This document shows positions 34,413-42,374 of a stretch of DNA of 56,865 nucleotides, in pieces (positions within the stretch are counted from its first letter, which is position 1; each line of letters starts with the position of its first letter). The notes beneath the pieces are model-generated. The model ran no database searches. It was not told the origin of the DNA and worked only from the letters and a program-made list of their open reading frames with translations. The DNA comes from HGM04593 sp045657945 (GTDB taxonomy: Bacteria; Bacteroidota; Bacteroidia; Bacteroidales; Bacteroidaceae), in assembly GCA_045657945.1 (NCBI GenBank), contig JAZOUB010000048.1:1-56865 (forward strand), given 5' to 3'. Position numbers and translations under genes: made by a program.

Positions 34413-34532
34413 GAAAGCACAAATTATATTAACAACATCCCAAAAACGGCTCCTCTTGTTTGACAATCAAGAGGAGCTCCCGCAAGGGTGAGGAGATAAA
34501 AGCATAAAATTATGAAAGTTGCTTGCAACTTC

Positions 34533-34656
34533 GATAATACCAACAGCATCTTGTCGAGCGTAGTGCAAATACTCCCTTCCCCCCTTCGGGAACTCCCTCT
34601 ATAAACAGAGGGAGAGTTATATTGCACCACTTGGATTGCGGTCAGTCGGTATTGTC
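34533..34656. repeat. Inverted-repeat element X1
   Basis: GATAATACCAAC (34533-34544) is matched at 10 of 12 positions by the inverted complement GTCGGTATTGTC (34645-34656). The interior includes a Bacteroidetes-type GC-rich palindromic segment (CCCTTCGGGAACTCCCTC ... GAGGGAG). It lies upstream of the 62-residue gene; X2 lies downstream. Confidence 0.5.
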
Positions 34657-34682
34657 AACAAACTTAACTTAAATAAAAAAAT

Positions 34683-34871
34683 ATGAATACATTAACCAAA
34701 CAGGAGGGTATCTATTACACCCAAAACATTGAGAATTTACCAATTGAAGAACGCGTATTCTTCCGCGAGGGTAAAGGCGTAAGCGCCACAAGTGAGCACT
34801 ATCGCGTGGCAACTGCTGATGAAATCAGTTCTTGGAAAGCATACCAGGCAGAGCAGGAGATGCAGAACTGA
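34683..34871 (+). CDS. 62-residue protein following the tail-fibre-like gene
   Basis: MNTLTKQEGIYYTQNIENLP..., with FFREGKGVSATSEHYRVATADEISSW in the second half. It is a compact polar protein without signal peptide. Similar short proteins follow fibre-like genes in Bacteroidales phage-like clusters as far as I recall, but no function is known to me. It is bracketed by the inverted-repeat elements X1 and X2. The start ATG follows an A-rich leader (cttaaataaaaaaat), usual for this phylum. Confidence 0.62.
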   Translation: MNTLTKQEGIYYTQNIENLPIEERVFFREGKGVSATSEHYRVATADEISSWKAYQAEQEMQN

Positions 34872-34874
34872 TTC

Positions 34875-34952
34875 GATAATGCCAACAGCATATAGTCACG
34901 GGTAGCACAGCCGTAGTTTGTGCCCTGTGGGATGCGTTTAGTTGGCATTATC
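34875..34952. repeat. Inverted-repeat element X2
   Basis: GATAATGCCAAC (34875-34886) and its perfect inverted complement GTTGGCATTATC (34941-34952). The outer and inner bases (ATTCGATAAT-CCAACAGCAT) match the left end of X1, but the interiors differ. It begins 4 bp after the stop of the 62-residue gene. The 347-bp gap 34872-35218 contains X2, a GC-rich palindrome, a terminator and the promoter of the ATPase gene. Confidence 0.55.
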
Positions 34953-35000
34953 AATACAAAAAACAACAGGGGAATACCGATATTGTTTAATAATAAGTTC

Positions 35001-35049
35001 CTCCCCTCGCTGGCGAGGCTGGAGGTGCCGGCTTTCCGGCGGAGGGGAG
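35001..35049. repeat. GC-rich palindromic intergenic repeat
   Basis: The outer arms CTCCCCTC/GAGGGGAG enclose two smaller hairpins (TCG-CTGG-CGA and GCCGG-CTTT-CCGGC), giving a three-way-junction shape. Such cctcccctcg...ggaggggag blocks are dispersed in many Bacteroidetes genomes. Confidence 0.55.
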
Positions 35050-35073
35050 TGGAAAGCAAAGAACTGCCAGCAT

Positions 35074-35100
35074 GCGACCACCCGAAAAGTGGTCGCTTTT
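35074..35100 (+). terminator. Intrinsic terminator upstream of the ATPase gene
   Basis: GCGACCAC (35074-35081) pairs with GTGGTCGC (35089-35096), loop CCGAAAA, followed by TTTTATTTG. It closes transcription arriving from the tail-fibre-like module. Confidence 0.75.
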
Positions 35101-35159
35101 ATTTGTAACCAGGTTCACAATTTGTATATTCTAAAAGATATATCTTAATATTTGTACAT

Positions 35160-35195
35160 TTTGTCTTTTATAATCGATAAAAGTATTATATTTGC
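35160..35195 (+). promoter_or_regulatory. Promoter of the ATPase gene
   Basis: TTTG (35160-35163), 23 bp, then TATATTTGC (35187-35195), a full match to TAnnTTTGC. The predicted start is near 35202. The first ATG of the open frame (35192) would lie inside the -7 box, so the start codon must be 35219. Confidence 0.6.
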
Positions 35196-35218
35196 CATTG
35201 TTATCAAATATATTAGAT

Positions 35219-36433
35219 ATGGAAATATTGGTTAGGCAGAATTATTTGAACAAGATAGAGAAATATCTAGGTAAGGATACTATTATTGTTTTGACAGGGC
35301 AGAGACGTGTAGGTAAAAGTTGCGTACTAAGAATGCTCCGTGATATTAAATCAAAGGATGAGAGCAATAATGTCATATATATTGACAAGGAAAAGAAGCA
35401 TTTTGATCACATTAAGACCTATCAAGATTTAAATGCTTACATTGATGCTCATTACCAATCTGGCAAAATGAACTACATTCTTATTGACGAGATTCAAGAG
35501 ATTGTGGAGTTTGAACGTACTGTCAGAAGTTATATAACTGAACCCGATGCAGAGGTGATTGTAACCGGTAGTAATGCAAATATGTTGAGCAAGGAACTCA
35601 GCACGATTATTGGTGGACGATACAAGGAAATCTATGTGCAATCCTTGAGTTATAAAGAGTTTTTGCAGTTCCATAATCTGCAAGACTCTGACGATGCGTT
35701 GAGCAAATATATACAGTTTGGAGGTCTTCCTGGTCTGGTTAAGATTGGATTGGATGAAGATGATGCTATAGAATATCAGAAAGATGTATTAAGCACCGTT
35801 CTTTTGAAGGATGTAATCTCAAGAAACAATATTCGAAATGTAGCGTTTCTGGAAAAGTTGACAAATTTTATTGCAGACAATGTCGGTAAAATTGTATCTG
35901 CTACAAGCATATCCAAATTCATGAAATCCCAAGGAACCAATGTTTCTCCTGATACGATTATCGACTATGCTCAATATCTTGAGGATGCTTATATAATACA
36001 CAAGGTGAACCGATATGACATTCATGGCAAACGTCTGTTTGAAAGTAATGACAAATTTTACTTTGAAGATCACGGACTGAGAAATGCTCAGGCTGGAGGT
36101 ACTCGTGAAGGTGATATCGAAAAGGTAATTGAGAACATCATTTATCAGCATCTGATTAACTTGGGGTACAAAGTTAATGTCGGTCAACTACAAGCCGGAG
36201 AAATAGATTTTGTCTGTACAAAGAAGGCCGGTGCCAAACGAATATACATTCAGGCTGCATATGTCATAGCCGACAACGAAACCAGAGAGCGAGAATTCGG
36301 GAATCTGCATAATATAAAGGACAACTATCCAAAATATGTAGTCTCAATGACCCCGTTGCTTACTCGCAATGATGATAATGGCATTACGCATCTGCATTTG
36401 AGAAACTTCTTGATGCTTGACGAATTGGACTAA
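35219..36433 (+). CDS. AAA-type ATPase with C-terminal DUF4143 domain
   Basis: 404 residues from ATG 35219. Walker A GQRRVGKS near residue 29, Walker B YILIDEIQE, and a sensor-like VTGSNANML are the AAA_14 pattern. The C-terminal DUF4143 region contains GEIDFVCTKKAGAKRIYIQAAYVI, the D/E-Q-K-like core of a PD-(D/E)xK nuclease fold (E/D...QAA). These ATPases are widespread in gut bacteria and archaea and often lie in accessory regions; their role is not established. It is a single gene with its own promoter, followed by elements C2 and A3. Confidence 0.85.
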   Translation: MEILVRQNYLNKIEKYLGKDTIIVLTGQRRVGKSCVLRMLRDIKSKDESNNVIYIDKEKKHFDHIKTYQDLNAYIDAHYQSGKMNYILIDEIQEIVEFERTVRSYITEPDAEVIVTGSNANMLSKELSTIIGGRYKEIYVQSLSYKEFLQFHNLQDSDDALSKYIQFGGLPGLVKIGLDEDDAIEYQKDVLSTVLLKDVISRNNIRNVAFLEKLTNFIADNVGKIVSATSISKFMKSQGTNVSPDTIIDYAQYLEDAYIIHKVNRYDIHGKRLFESNDKFYFEDHGLRNAQAGGTREGDIEKVIENIIYQHLINLGYKVNVGQLQAGEIDFVCTKKAGAKRIYIQAAYVIADNETREREFGNLHNIKDNYPKYVVSMTPLLTRNDDNGITHLHLRNFLMLDELD

Positions 36434-36480
36434 ATATAGACAGTCAGTCATTGCCGTAAAAATTATGCTGAGCCGCAAAT

Positions 36481-36542
36481 GCCATATAGCAAATAATGGC
36501 TTAACAATTTGCAAATGTAAAAATTTCGCAATACATTTGCAA
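36481..36542. repeat. Structured element C, copy 2
   Basis: First hairpin 36481-36500: GCCAT/ATGGC around ATAGCAAATA. Second hairpin: TTGCAAATGTA (36509-36519) pairs perfectly with TACATTTGCAA (36532-36542). Compared with copy 1 the loop sequence is kept while paired bases change together. The 323-bp gap 36434-36756 has no gene; it contains C2, short AT-rich hairpins near 36586-36630 and A3. Confidence 0.62.
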
Positions 36543-36632
36543 TAGCAATAGTAATAGTGAAAGTAGAATGCAGCCGCAGTAAATAGTTTAAGTAAACTTT
36601 ACTATTAGCTCATTTGCACTATCGTTAGTGCA

Positions 36633-36703
36633 GTTATACAATCTAATTAAAGCAGAATCCCTGAAAAGGGGAAATTGTGCCGCGTTGTGATAACGCGGCA
36701 CAC
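36633..36703. repeat. Repeat A, copy 3
   Basis: GTTATACAAT, AAAGCAGAATCCCTGAAAAG, then the hairpin GTGCCGCGTT/AACGCGGCAC. It has the same orientation as A1 and A2 and is preceded, as is A1, by a C element. It lies 53 bp beyond the last polysaccharide gene. Confidence 0.82.
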
Positions 36704-36710
36704 TTTTTTT
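36677..36710. terminator. Terminator at the end of the polysaccharide operon
   Basis: The 10-bp stem 36677-36686/36692-36701 with loop GTGAT is followed on the plus strand by CTTTTTTT. On the minus strand it follows the last polysaccharide gene and is trailed by AATTTCCCC, a weaker tract. It probably works both ways. Confidence 0.75.
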
Positions 36711-36756
36711 AGATTATTGCACATGGAAAGGTGTTTATAGGTCACCTTTTTTGTGT

Positions 36757-37329
36757 TTATTGTTTCTCAACTATATGATTCTCTATAACTCGTGGCTTTG
36801 CTCCAACCACAAGGGCATTTTCTGGAATTGAAGTGTTGACAGTTGTACCGGCTCCAACTGTAGAGTTGTTGCCAATAGTTATATTCCCAATTACAATCGC
36901 ACCAGCACCAATTCTAACATTGTCTCCTATTACAGGGGCGCCGGCTGCAGTCCATCCGATAGTCACTTGTTGGTTTATCCAACAATTTTCTCCTATGGAT
37001 TCTGCTGTTATGATTGTTGAGAAACCATGTTGAATAAACAATCCCTTTCCAATCTTCTTTGTTTTTATATACAATGAGTGTTGCCCGGGAGCGCAAAATG
37101 AGAACAATTTGGCAAATCTCACCCTATAATAGAAGATTGTACGAAATTCGGGGAATTTATTCAAAAGATATAAAATTGAAGCTATTCCTTTACATTTATA
37201 CCTATATCGTTTTACCCAAACTTTTGCATCATCATATATGACGTTATTTCTATTAAACATCAAAATTATTACATGAGGGATAAATCGTAATAATTGAATA
37301 AAAAAATAAAGTTTTTTAAATTTATTCAT
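36757..37329 (-). CDS. Serine acetyltransferase-like hexapeptide transferase
   Basis: 190 residues. The N-terminal hydrophobic helical part (about 1-70) is followed by a left-handed beta-helix: IGKGLFIQHGFSTIITAESIG, NCWINQQVTIGW and VIGDNVRIGAGAIVIGNITIGNNSTVGAG show the hexapeptide repeats. It resembles the CysE-like acetyltransferases found in polysaccharide loci more than a housekeeping CysE. It probably acetylates a sugar of the repeat unit. Last gene of the leftward operon, 31 bp after the preceding acyltransferase. Confidence 0.82.
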   Translation of the reverse strand: MNKFKKLYFFIQLLRFIPHVIILMFNRNNVIYDDAKVWVKRYRYKCKGIASILYLLNKFPEFRTIFYYRVRFAKLFSFCAPGQHSLYIKTKKIGKGLFIQHGFSTIITAESIGENCWINQQVTIGWTAAGAPVIGDNVRIGAGAIVIGNITIGNNSTVGAGTTVNTSIPENALVVGAKPRVIENHIVEKQ

Positions 37330-37360
37330 TTGTTTTTATTGTTTTTGGGGCTCTATATCT

Positions 37361-37996
37361 CTATTTAAATTCACGAATGATGTCTTCAACTGTAAGATTC
37401 TCCTTTGCGAAAATCTCTTTGTGTGAGATAATTTCATCATCACTCATATCCCACCAACGTATCTCTTGAAGTTTTTCAATAACATCATTGGGAAATCTGT
37501 ATTTAATGACTTTCGCAGGAACTCCTCCTACAATTGCATAAGGTGGAACATCCTTTGTGACAACAGCATGAGCTGCAATTATAGCCCCATTGCCAATATT
37601 CACGCCTGGCATAATAAGGCATTTCTCCCCAATCCAGACATCATTTCCTACTGTAATTTTAGAGTATGGATTGTACTTGATGTCGTTTTTGAATTTGGGG
37701 TTCAAGGATTTGTTCAAATAGAATATGGAGTTTGTTGACAACAAATTCGAGGGGTGTCCTGCAATTCCTATTTTGGTTCCTGATGCTATTGAACAGAACT
37801 TACCAATCTCGGCGTATGCAGTTGTACAAAAATGGCGCAATCTTGTATAATCCCCCAATTTCGTGTTGTACATTTTTGCAAAAGGACCAATGAAACATTT
37901 CTTTTTATTGAACAGACATTTATTGTCCCATAGTGCAAAGACGGAAATGCTTTTGCTTAACTTTTTAAGTGAAAAAAAAGATGTTATCAGACTCAT
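37361..37996 (-). CDS. Hexapeptide-repeat O-acyltransferase (maltose/CatB-like)
   Basis: 211 residues from ATG 37996; the frame is open to 38098, but 37996 forms an ATGA overlap with the preceding gene and is preferred. The left-handed beta-helix has repeats such as CSIASGTKIGI, ITVGNDVWIGEKCLIMPGVNIGNGAIIAAHAVVTKDVPPYAIVGGVPAKVIKYRF, the characteristic C terminus of xenobiotic/streptogramin-type acetyltransferases. The likely role is O-acetylation of a sugar in the polysaccharide. Confidence 0.85.
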   Translation of the reverse strand: MSLITSFFSLKKLSKSISVFALWDNKCLFNKKKCFIGPFAKMYNTKLGDYTRLRHFCTTAYAEIGKFCSIASGTKIGIAGHPSNLLSTNSIFYLNKSLNPKFKNDIKYNPYSKITVGNDVWIGEKCLIMPGVNIGNGAIIAAHAVVTKDVPPYAIVGGVPAKVIKYRFPNDVIEKLQEIRWWDMSDDEIISHKEIFAKENLTVEDIIREFK

Positions 37997-38910
37997 GATC
38001 TTGCATTGAAGTGTTTGGTTAATATTGTCATTATTTTGCCATATATGCGATAAGGTAGTTGCCAATACCTGACAGAATTTGATATGATTCTTTCGCAAGG
38101 CTCAAAACGTTCCGGGACTTTAAATTCTCCTTTGTGTTCTATCTCAAAGTCCACCTTATATCTGTTGTATGAATTGCAATTACTTGCATCATCACCGAAA
38201 CCGTCATTGCGAACCAGTGATTTTACAGGCATAATGCTATATCGCTTTTGTTTGTACATTGAATAATTGAAACGGATATACCAAGAGTTGTTTTTGTGTT
38301 CCATATATCCTTTCAACATCCCATACAAATCACTTCCTCTCTTGTTGAACTTTCTTTGCAGTTTTTTGGATGCAGACAACTCCTTGAAGTCCGACACCTC
38401 CCAATCAACTGTGTTCCAACGGTCTTTCCAGGTTCCCCAGCTCCAACTTCGTGCCCTTTCATTAATGTATGCATCGTAAGGATAATCTCCAATACGTGTC
38501 AATTTGCATCCATATCCCGACACTTGCATAATGCGCTCATCTTTCTCATATTTGTTGAGCATTTCATTCATGAACCGAAGAAAACTGCGAGAGACATAGA
38601 GGTCATCTTCAACTACAATTACCCTATCATATGATTTAAAAGCCTCGGTAACTCCACCTATTATGCTATTTGCCAATCCTTTATTGATGGGACTGAATGT
38701 GTAATGCAAGGATTTAAATCCGGTTATGGTTTTTACATAATCCTGAACCAAACTCACTTTTTCAGCCTCTCCCTCCTTATTCTTTCGTGGTCCATCAACA
38801 AATACATATAGCTCACTTTCTGACGCCTCTTTATTCTGGAGCAATGAGTCTATTGTTCTTTTTAATACATCCAACCTATTGAATGCAAAAATAATTATTG
38901 GTGCCAACAT
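37993..38910 (-). CDS. Glycosyltransferase, GT-A fold
   Basis: 305 residues. APIIIFAFNRLDVLKRTIDSLLQN is a nucleotide-binding start similar to GNT-I/GT2-like enzymes, and VIVVEDDLYVSRSFLRFMNEML contains the metal-binding E-D-D motif. WSWGTWKDRWNTVDW is typical of this group in polysaccharide loci. It adds one sugar of the repeat unit; donor and acceptor cannot be told. Confidence 0.82.
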   Translation of the reverse strand: MLAPIIIFAFNRLDVLKRTIDSLLQNKEASESELYVFVDGPRKNKEGEAEKVSLVQDYVKTITGFKSLHYTFSPINKGLANSIIGGVTEAFKSYDRVIVVEDDLYVSRSFLRFMNEMLNKYEKDERIMQVSGYGCKLTRIGDYPYDAYINERARSWSWGTWKDRWNTVDWEVSDFKELSASKKLQRKFNKRGSDLYGMLKGYMEHKNNSWYIRFNYSMYKQKRYSIMPVKSLVRNDGFGDDASNCNSYNRYKVDFEIEHKGEFKVPERFEPCERIISNSVRYWQLPYRIYGKIMTILTKHFNARS

Positions 38911-38921
38911 ATATGTTTAAA

Positions 38922-39860
38922 TTAAATAATACATTTATTACCCATATCCAAAAGATGCTCTTGTGTGTAATATTCCATGTAGCCACCTTGTGATGTGAAT
39001 GTCATTTCTCCGATGTATAACTTTCCATTAACTTCATAAAAATCTACACGTATTTGTGGAAAACCTTTAGACAATGCTGCAGCTGCATCCAGCATCTTTT
39101 GCAAATTCAAAGGTTTGGGTAAGACATCCCCCCCATTCAGGTAATGAGATGTCGTAATCGCCCACTCGGGATGGAAGTTCCAGTCCTTGTCATAATTGGA
39201 TAGCTTTACGGCATATTTGGCTCTGTCAAAAACCGCTAAAATAGAATCGGCAACCCCATTAAAACACCATACCTTATAATCAATCAATGATGAAGAGTGT
39301 TGATTCTTCTTTTCTTCTATCAGAAACTCCTCTGCTATAACACAAGTCTTTATAGGTATATAATGAGGCTCAGCTGTGTCATAACCATATGGGGTATCAA
39401 GGAGTTTGTTGAGGTTTTGTATCAAGCTTGCAATTTCGCTCTCTGTAGGTTTTGCCATCAGTGGATAATTTCCTCCTGCTCCATGGTTGACCTTCAGGAT
39501 ACAGGGGTATTTAATCTTGTCAAAATTGATTTCATCAGCTCTGTCCCATTTACCTACAAGAGGTACCAATAAATCACCATATCCTTTCTCAATAAGATAC
39601 TCTCTGACTTTGTATTTGTCTGCCAATGTTGTCCATACCGTGGTGTCAGTATTGAATTTCATCCAATTAATCTTTTCGTTGATGTCTTTTGGATTTTTCC
39701 AGTCAATATGACGCCCCAATATATTATAATATATTTTCTCTGCCAATAAAGGAAGATTGTCTCGATATTTGCTTGTATCGCTTTTAAAATGCTTAGAAAC
39801 TATATATGACCATTTGCTTCCCAAACATTTCTTTATGAATCTTTTTAATGTTCTTTTCAT
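38922..39860 (-). CDS. TupA-like ATP-grasp protein
   Basis: 312 residues. Matches the polysaccharide-locus ATP-grasp group: ILGRHIDWKNPKDINEKINWMK, then LADKYKVREYLIEKGYGDLLVPL, CILKVNHGAGG and FPQIRVDFYEVNGKLYIGEMTF with the acidic metal ligands. In polyglutamate and teichuronopeptide systems TupA-like enzymes join amino acids by peptide bonds. Here it may add an amino acid to a sugar, but that is inference. Flanked by glycosyltransferases. Confidence 0.83.
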   Translation of the reverse strand: MKRTLKRFIKKCLGSKWSYIVSKHFKSDTSKYRDNLPLLAEKIYYNILGRHIDWKNPKDINEKINWMKFNTDTTVWTTLADKYKVREYLIEKGYGDLLVPLVGKWDRADEINFDKIKYPCILKVNHGAGGNYPLMAKPTESEIASLIQNLNKLLDTPYGYDTAEPHYIPIKTCVIAEEFLIEEKKNQHSSSLIDYKVWCFNGVADSILAVFDRAKYAVKLSNYDKDWNFHPEWAITTSHYLNGGDVLPKPLNLQKMLDAAAALSKGFPQIRVDFYEVNGKLYIGEMTFTSQGGYMEYYTQEHLLDMGNKCII

Positions 39861-39937
39861 AAACTTGTTATTTAGATCTGTATAGTGAGAATAAAACTGT
39901 TATAAAACTTTTGCCGTACGCTATTAAATCCAATCTT

Positions 39938-41167
39938 TCAGTACTTATTCTTGTTTTTTGCAATTGCACGGTAAGTTAATATTGTTCTAATGTTATCAAC
40001 TAACTTTTCTTTTAATTTGTGTCTTCTCAAGTATAATTTATTTATGAGCAAAGATATGTTCAAACAAATTTTGTTGTTGTGTTTTTTTCTTGGGTGATGA
40101 TTATTTTCAGATAACAGAACATCTTTCATTTTTTCTGCCCAAATGTCTATTGTCAAATTCTGTAAGTATGTTTGGTATGCTGCGTCATATATTCTTGACA
40201 ATGATTTATGGTTGGTTATGATATTTTCAATGCAATCAGCAAGGTCTAAGTAGTTACTCTGTTTGGTTACATATCCATTTACACCATTCTCAATGATATC
40301 CAGTGCACCGTGTTTTGCATCTGAAATGACGGGGATGCATCGTCCTCGCATCGCTTCTATCAATGAGATTGGAAAACCCTCTCCCCTTGAAGGCAGAACA
40401 AATACATTTGCACTATCCATTATCTTTTTTGCCTCTTCACGAGTTACAGAGCCTAGATGAGCAATTCGTTCATCTTTAGGGAGAATGTCAGAAAGTGACT
40501 TTATTCTTGAAAGACTAAACTTGCTTCCTGGCATCGCCTTGTTGCCAATCCAATAAAGCCTGAATTTGAGATCTTTCTTTAATAGATGTAGAATGGCTTT
40601 AAGAAATATATCTGCACTTTTTTTGTAATTGCTTCCTCCAGGATAAACAATGTTTATGACTTCATTCTGTTCTTTGCTATAATCCGGACCATCAGCCAGT
40701 GCAGGCATAAAGTTAAAAACAGAAACCACTTTATCCTGTTCCTTTACACTGTAATTCTTCTCTATGAATGCTTTGCCATATGATGATAGCGCAACAATTT
40801 TATCGATATATTTGGAATTTGTGCCCGCAACTTTTGCATAATATCCATCAACAAAGTGACTGATTGATATAATCTTTATGTTGTTATCAATGAATGGTGA
40901 CAATACAGATAATATCAGAGAGGCACTATTTATTACTATGTCAGGTTTTTCATTCTGAATTATATCTAATAATTTGTTTGCATTTTTCAAACTCAAATCT
41001 CTATTTTCGACATAATAAAGTTTGCAAGGTGAATCTTGGATATCTTTGCCGCCTGTAACTACTACTATTTCGTGGTCTTTTTTGAAAACATCGACAAAAT
41101 CACGTGCATAGGAAGGGATTCCTCCTTTTCCTGTCACAAATGTTGGAGTGCAAAGTAGAATTTTCAT
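39938..41167 (-). CDS. GT4 family glycosyltransferase
   Basis: 409 residues. The GT-B N-terminal domain starts MKILLCTPTFVTGKGGIPSYARDF. The C-terminal donor site includes VTREEAKKIMDSANVFVLPSRGEGFPISLIEAMRGRCIPVISD, with the E-x7-E motif of GT4 retaining enzymes. A Lys/Arg-rich tail (HHPRKKHNNK and beyond) follows. It adds a sugar on the cytoplasmic side of the membrane. Confidence 0.88.
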   Translation of the reverse strand: MKILLCTPTFVTGKGGIPSYARDFVDVFKKDHEIVVVTGGKDIQDSPCKLYYVENRDLSLKNANKLLDIIQNEKPDIVINSASLILSVLSPFIDNNIKIISISHFVDGYYAKVAGTNSKYIDKIVALSSYGKAFIEKNYSVKEQDKVVSVFNFMPALADGPDYSKEQNEVINIVYPGGSNYKKSADIFLKAILHLLKKDLKFRLYWIGNKAMPGSKFSLSRIKSLSDILPKDERIAHLGSVTREEAKKIMDSANVFVLPSRGEGFPISLIEAMRGRCIPVISDAKHGALDIIENGVNGYVTKQSNYLDLADCIENIITNHKSLSRIYDAAYQTYLQNLTIDIWAEKMKDVLLSENNHHPRKKHNNKICLNISLLINKLYLRRHKLKEKLVDNIRTILTYRAIAKNKNKY

Positions 41168-41174
41168 AAGAACA

Positions 41175-42365
41175 CTATTTGCTTTTAATAGATTTGAATA
41201 TTACATTATGAATGTTTTTTTCATCAGCAAATACAGACAAATTTTCGAGAACATAGTTGTGGATGTGTTTTTTATCCACAGTAGCCAATACTTGGTCTAT
41301 CTTTTTACATATTTCCTGCTCTTTATCCTGGAAAATAAGAGAATCCTTTATATCCTCATTAACCCATTTGTCTGCAACGGATGAGGTTATTATGGGCAAA
41401 CCACAAGCCATATATTCAGCAAGTTTTGTAGGTGATGCGACCTGGTTTAGTACAACATTATCCCTAATTAGAAATGCTATATCACTTGCATTCAGATATA
41501 AAGGTACATCTTCGTGTTTAACACCTGTTATTATCAACGCCTCCCTTAACTGTTCCATTTTTAATTCTGCAAGTAACTTTTCAACGGCTTGGGTATTTCT
41601 TGTTAGAATAATGAATTTTGATTTAGCATTATGTTTGTGGTATTCATTGAAAATTTTAAGTGAAAGGTCTATTTTCTGCCATTTCTGGATTGCGCCTGCA
41701 TAAATGAATACAACATCGTTATTGGAGATGTTTAGTTCTTTTCTGAGGGTATCTCTTTTATCGGCTTCGTAAATATTAAATATAGATGTGTTTACTCCGC
41801 ATTTGAAAACTGCAATTTTTTCCTCATCAGCGTTGTACTTCGAAACCAAATGCCTTTTCATTTCATCGGATTGACATACCATATAGTCTGCAATTTGGCA
41901 AGATTTAAGTTCTGCTTGTTCATAGTAGTCATATATATGCTTTGGCAGTTCCGGGTTCTCATAAAGCATTTCTTCAGGAACCGAACCGTGGCAGTCAATA
42001 ATGATTTTAATGTTAGGGCAGAGCATACGTACCAATTTCAAGGAACGCGATGAAAAACTGAATTCGCCTACTACATAATCGGCTTTGTGTTTGCGGCATA
42101 TATATGCCAATTGTAGTGAGGATGTAAAATCTCCAATCCAAGAATAACGGTATATCATTGAAAAACAATACTTCTTCTTTATATTCTCGGAAAGCGTGAA
42201 GTACGGATACGATTTGTATATATGACGCTTGTTGAAGCCATAGAATTCTACTTCAATAATTTTGTCGCCTAATTTGTTGCAAAGGCTTTTATCAATGTTC
42301 CTTATTCGACGGGTGTCGCCACCATCGGGGTTCATTGAATAATGAAAATGAACAACTGTACTCAT
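41175..42365 (-). CDS. GT4-like glycosyltransferase
   Basis: 396 residues. MSTVVHFHYSMNPDGGDTRRIRNID opens a GT-B N-terminal domain. The C-terminal half has VVFIYAGAIQKWQKIDLSLKIF, the GVKHEDVPLYLNASDIAFLI segment and SPTKLAEYMACGLPIITSS, which carries the conserved Glu of GT4 enzymes. Sugar specificity unknown. Separated by 7 bp from the next gene. Confidence 0.86.
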   Translation of the reverse strand: MSTVVHFHYSMNPDGGDTRRIRNIDKSLCNKLGDKIIEVEFYGFNKRHIYKSYPYFTLSENIKKKYCFSMIYRYSWIGDFTSSLQLAYICRKHKADYVVGEFSFSSRSLKLVRMLCPNIKIIIDCHGSVPEEMLYENPELPKHIYDYYEQAELKSCQIADYMVCQSDEMKRHLVSKYNADEEKIAVFKCGVNTSIFNIYEADKRDTLRKELNISNNDVVFIYAGAIQKWQKIDLSLKIFNEYHKHNAKSKFIILTRNTQAVEKLLAELKMEQLREALIITGVKHEDVPLYLNASDIAFLIRDNVVLNQVASPTKLAEYMACGLPIITSSVADKWVNEDIKDSLIFQDKEQEICKKIDQVLATVDKKHIHNYVLENLSVFADEKNIHNVIFKSIKSK

Positions 42366-42374
42366 ATTGTTTTA

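Noticed and set aside
32488..34871. Diversity-generating retroelement acting on the fibre-like gene
   Set aside because: No reverse transcriptase and no template repeat matching the 3' end of the gene were found nearby.
29910..36703. CRISPR array
   Set aside because: Repeats A and B are few, widely and irregularly spaced, separated by genes, and no cas genes occur.
29748..36756. Intact prophage or integrative element
   Set aside because: Only a fibre-like gene and two small companions are phage-like; no integrase, portal, terminase, capsid or conjugation genes and no convincing attachment sites were seen.
36434..36756. Invertible capsule promoter at the end of the polysaccharide operon
   Set aside because: The repeats here are direct copies of elements elsewhere; no inverted pair flanks a promoter, and this is the operon's 3' end.
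37994..38098. Upstream start (38098) for the hexapeptide acyltransferase
   Set aside because: It would overlap the glycosyltransferase gene by 106 bp; ATG 37996 gives a normal ATGA overlap and the family's usual length.
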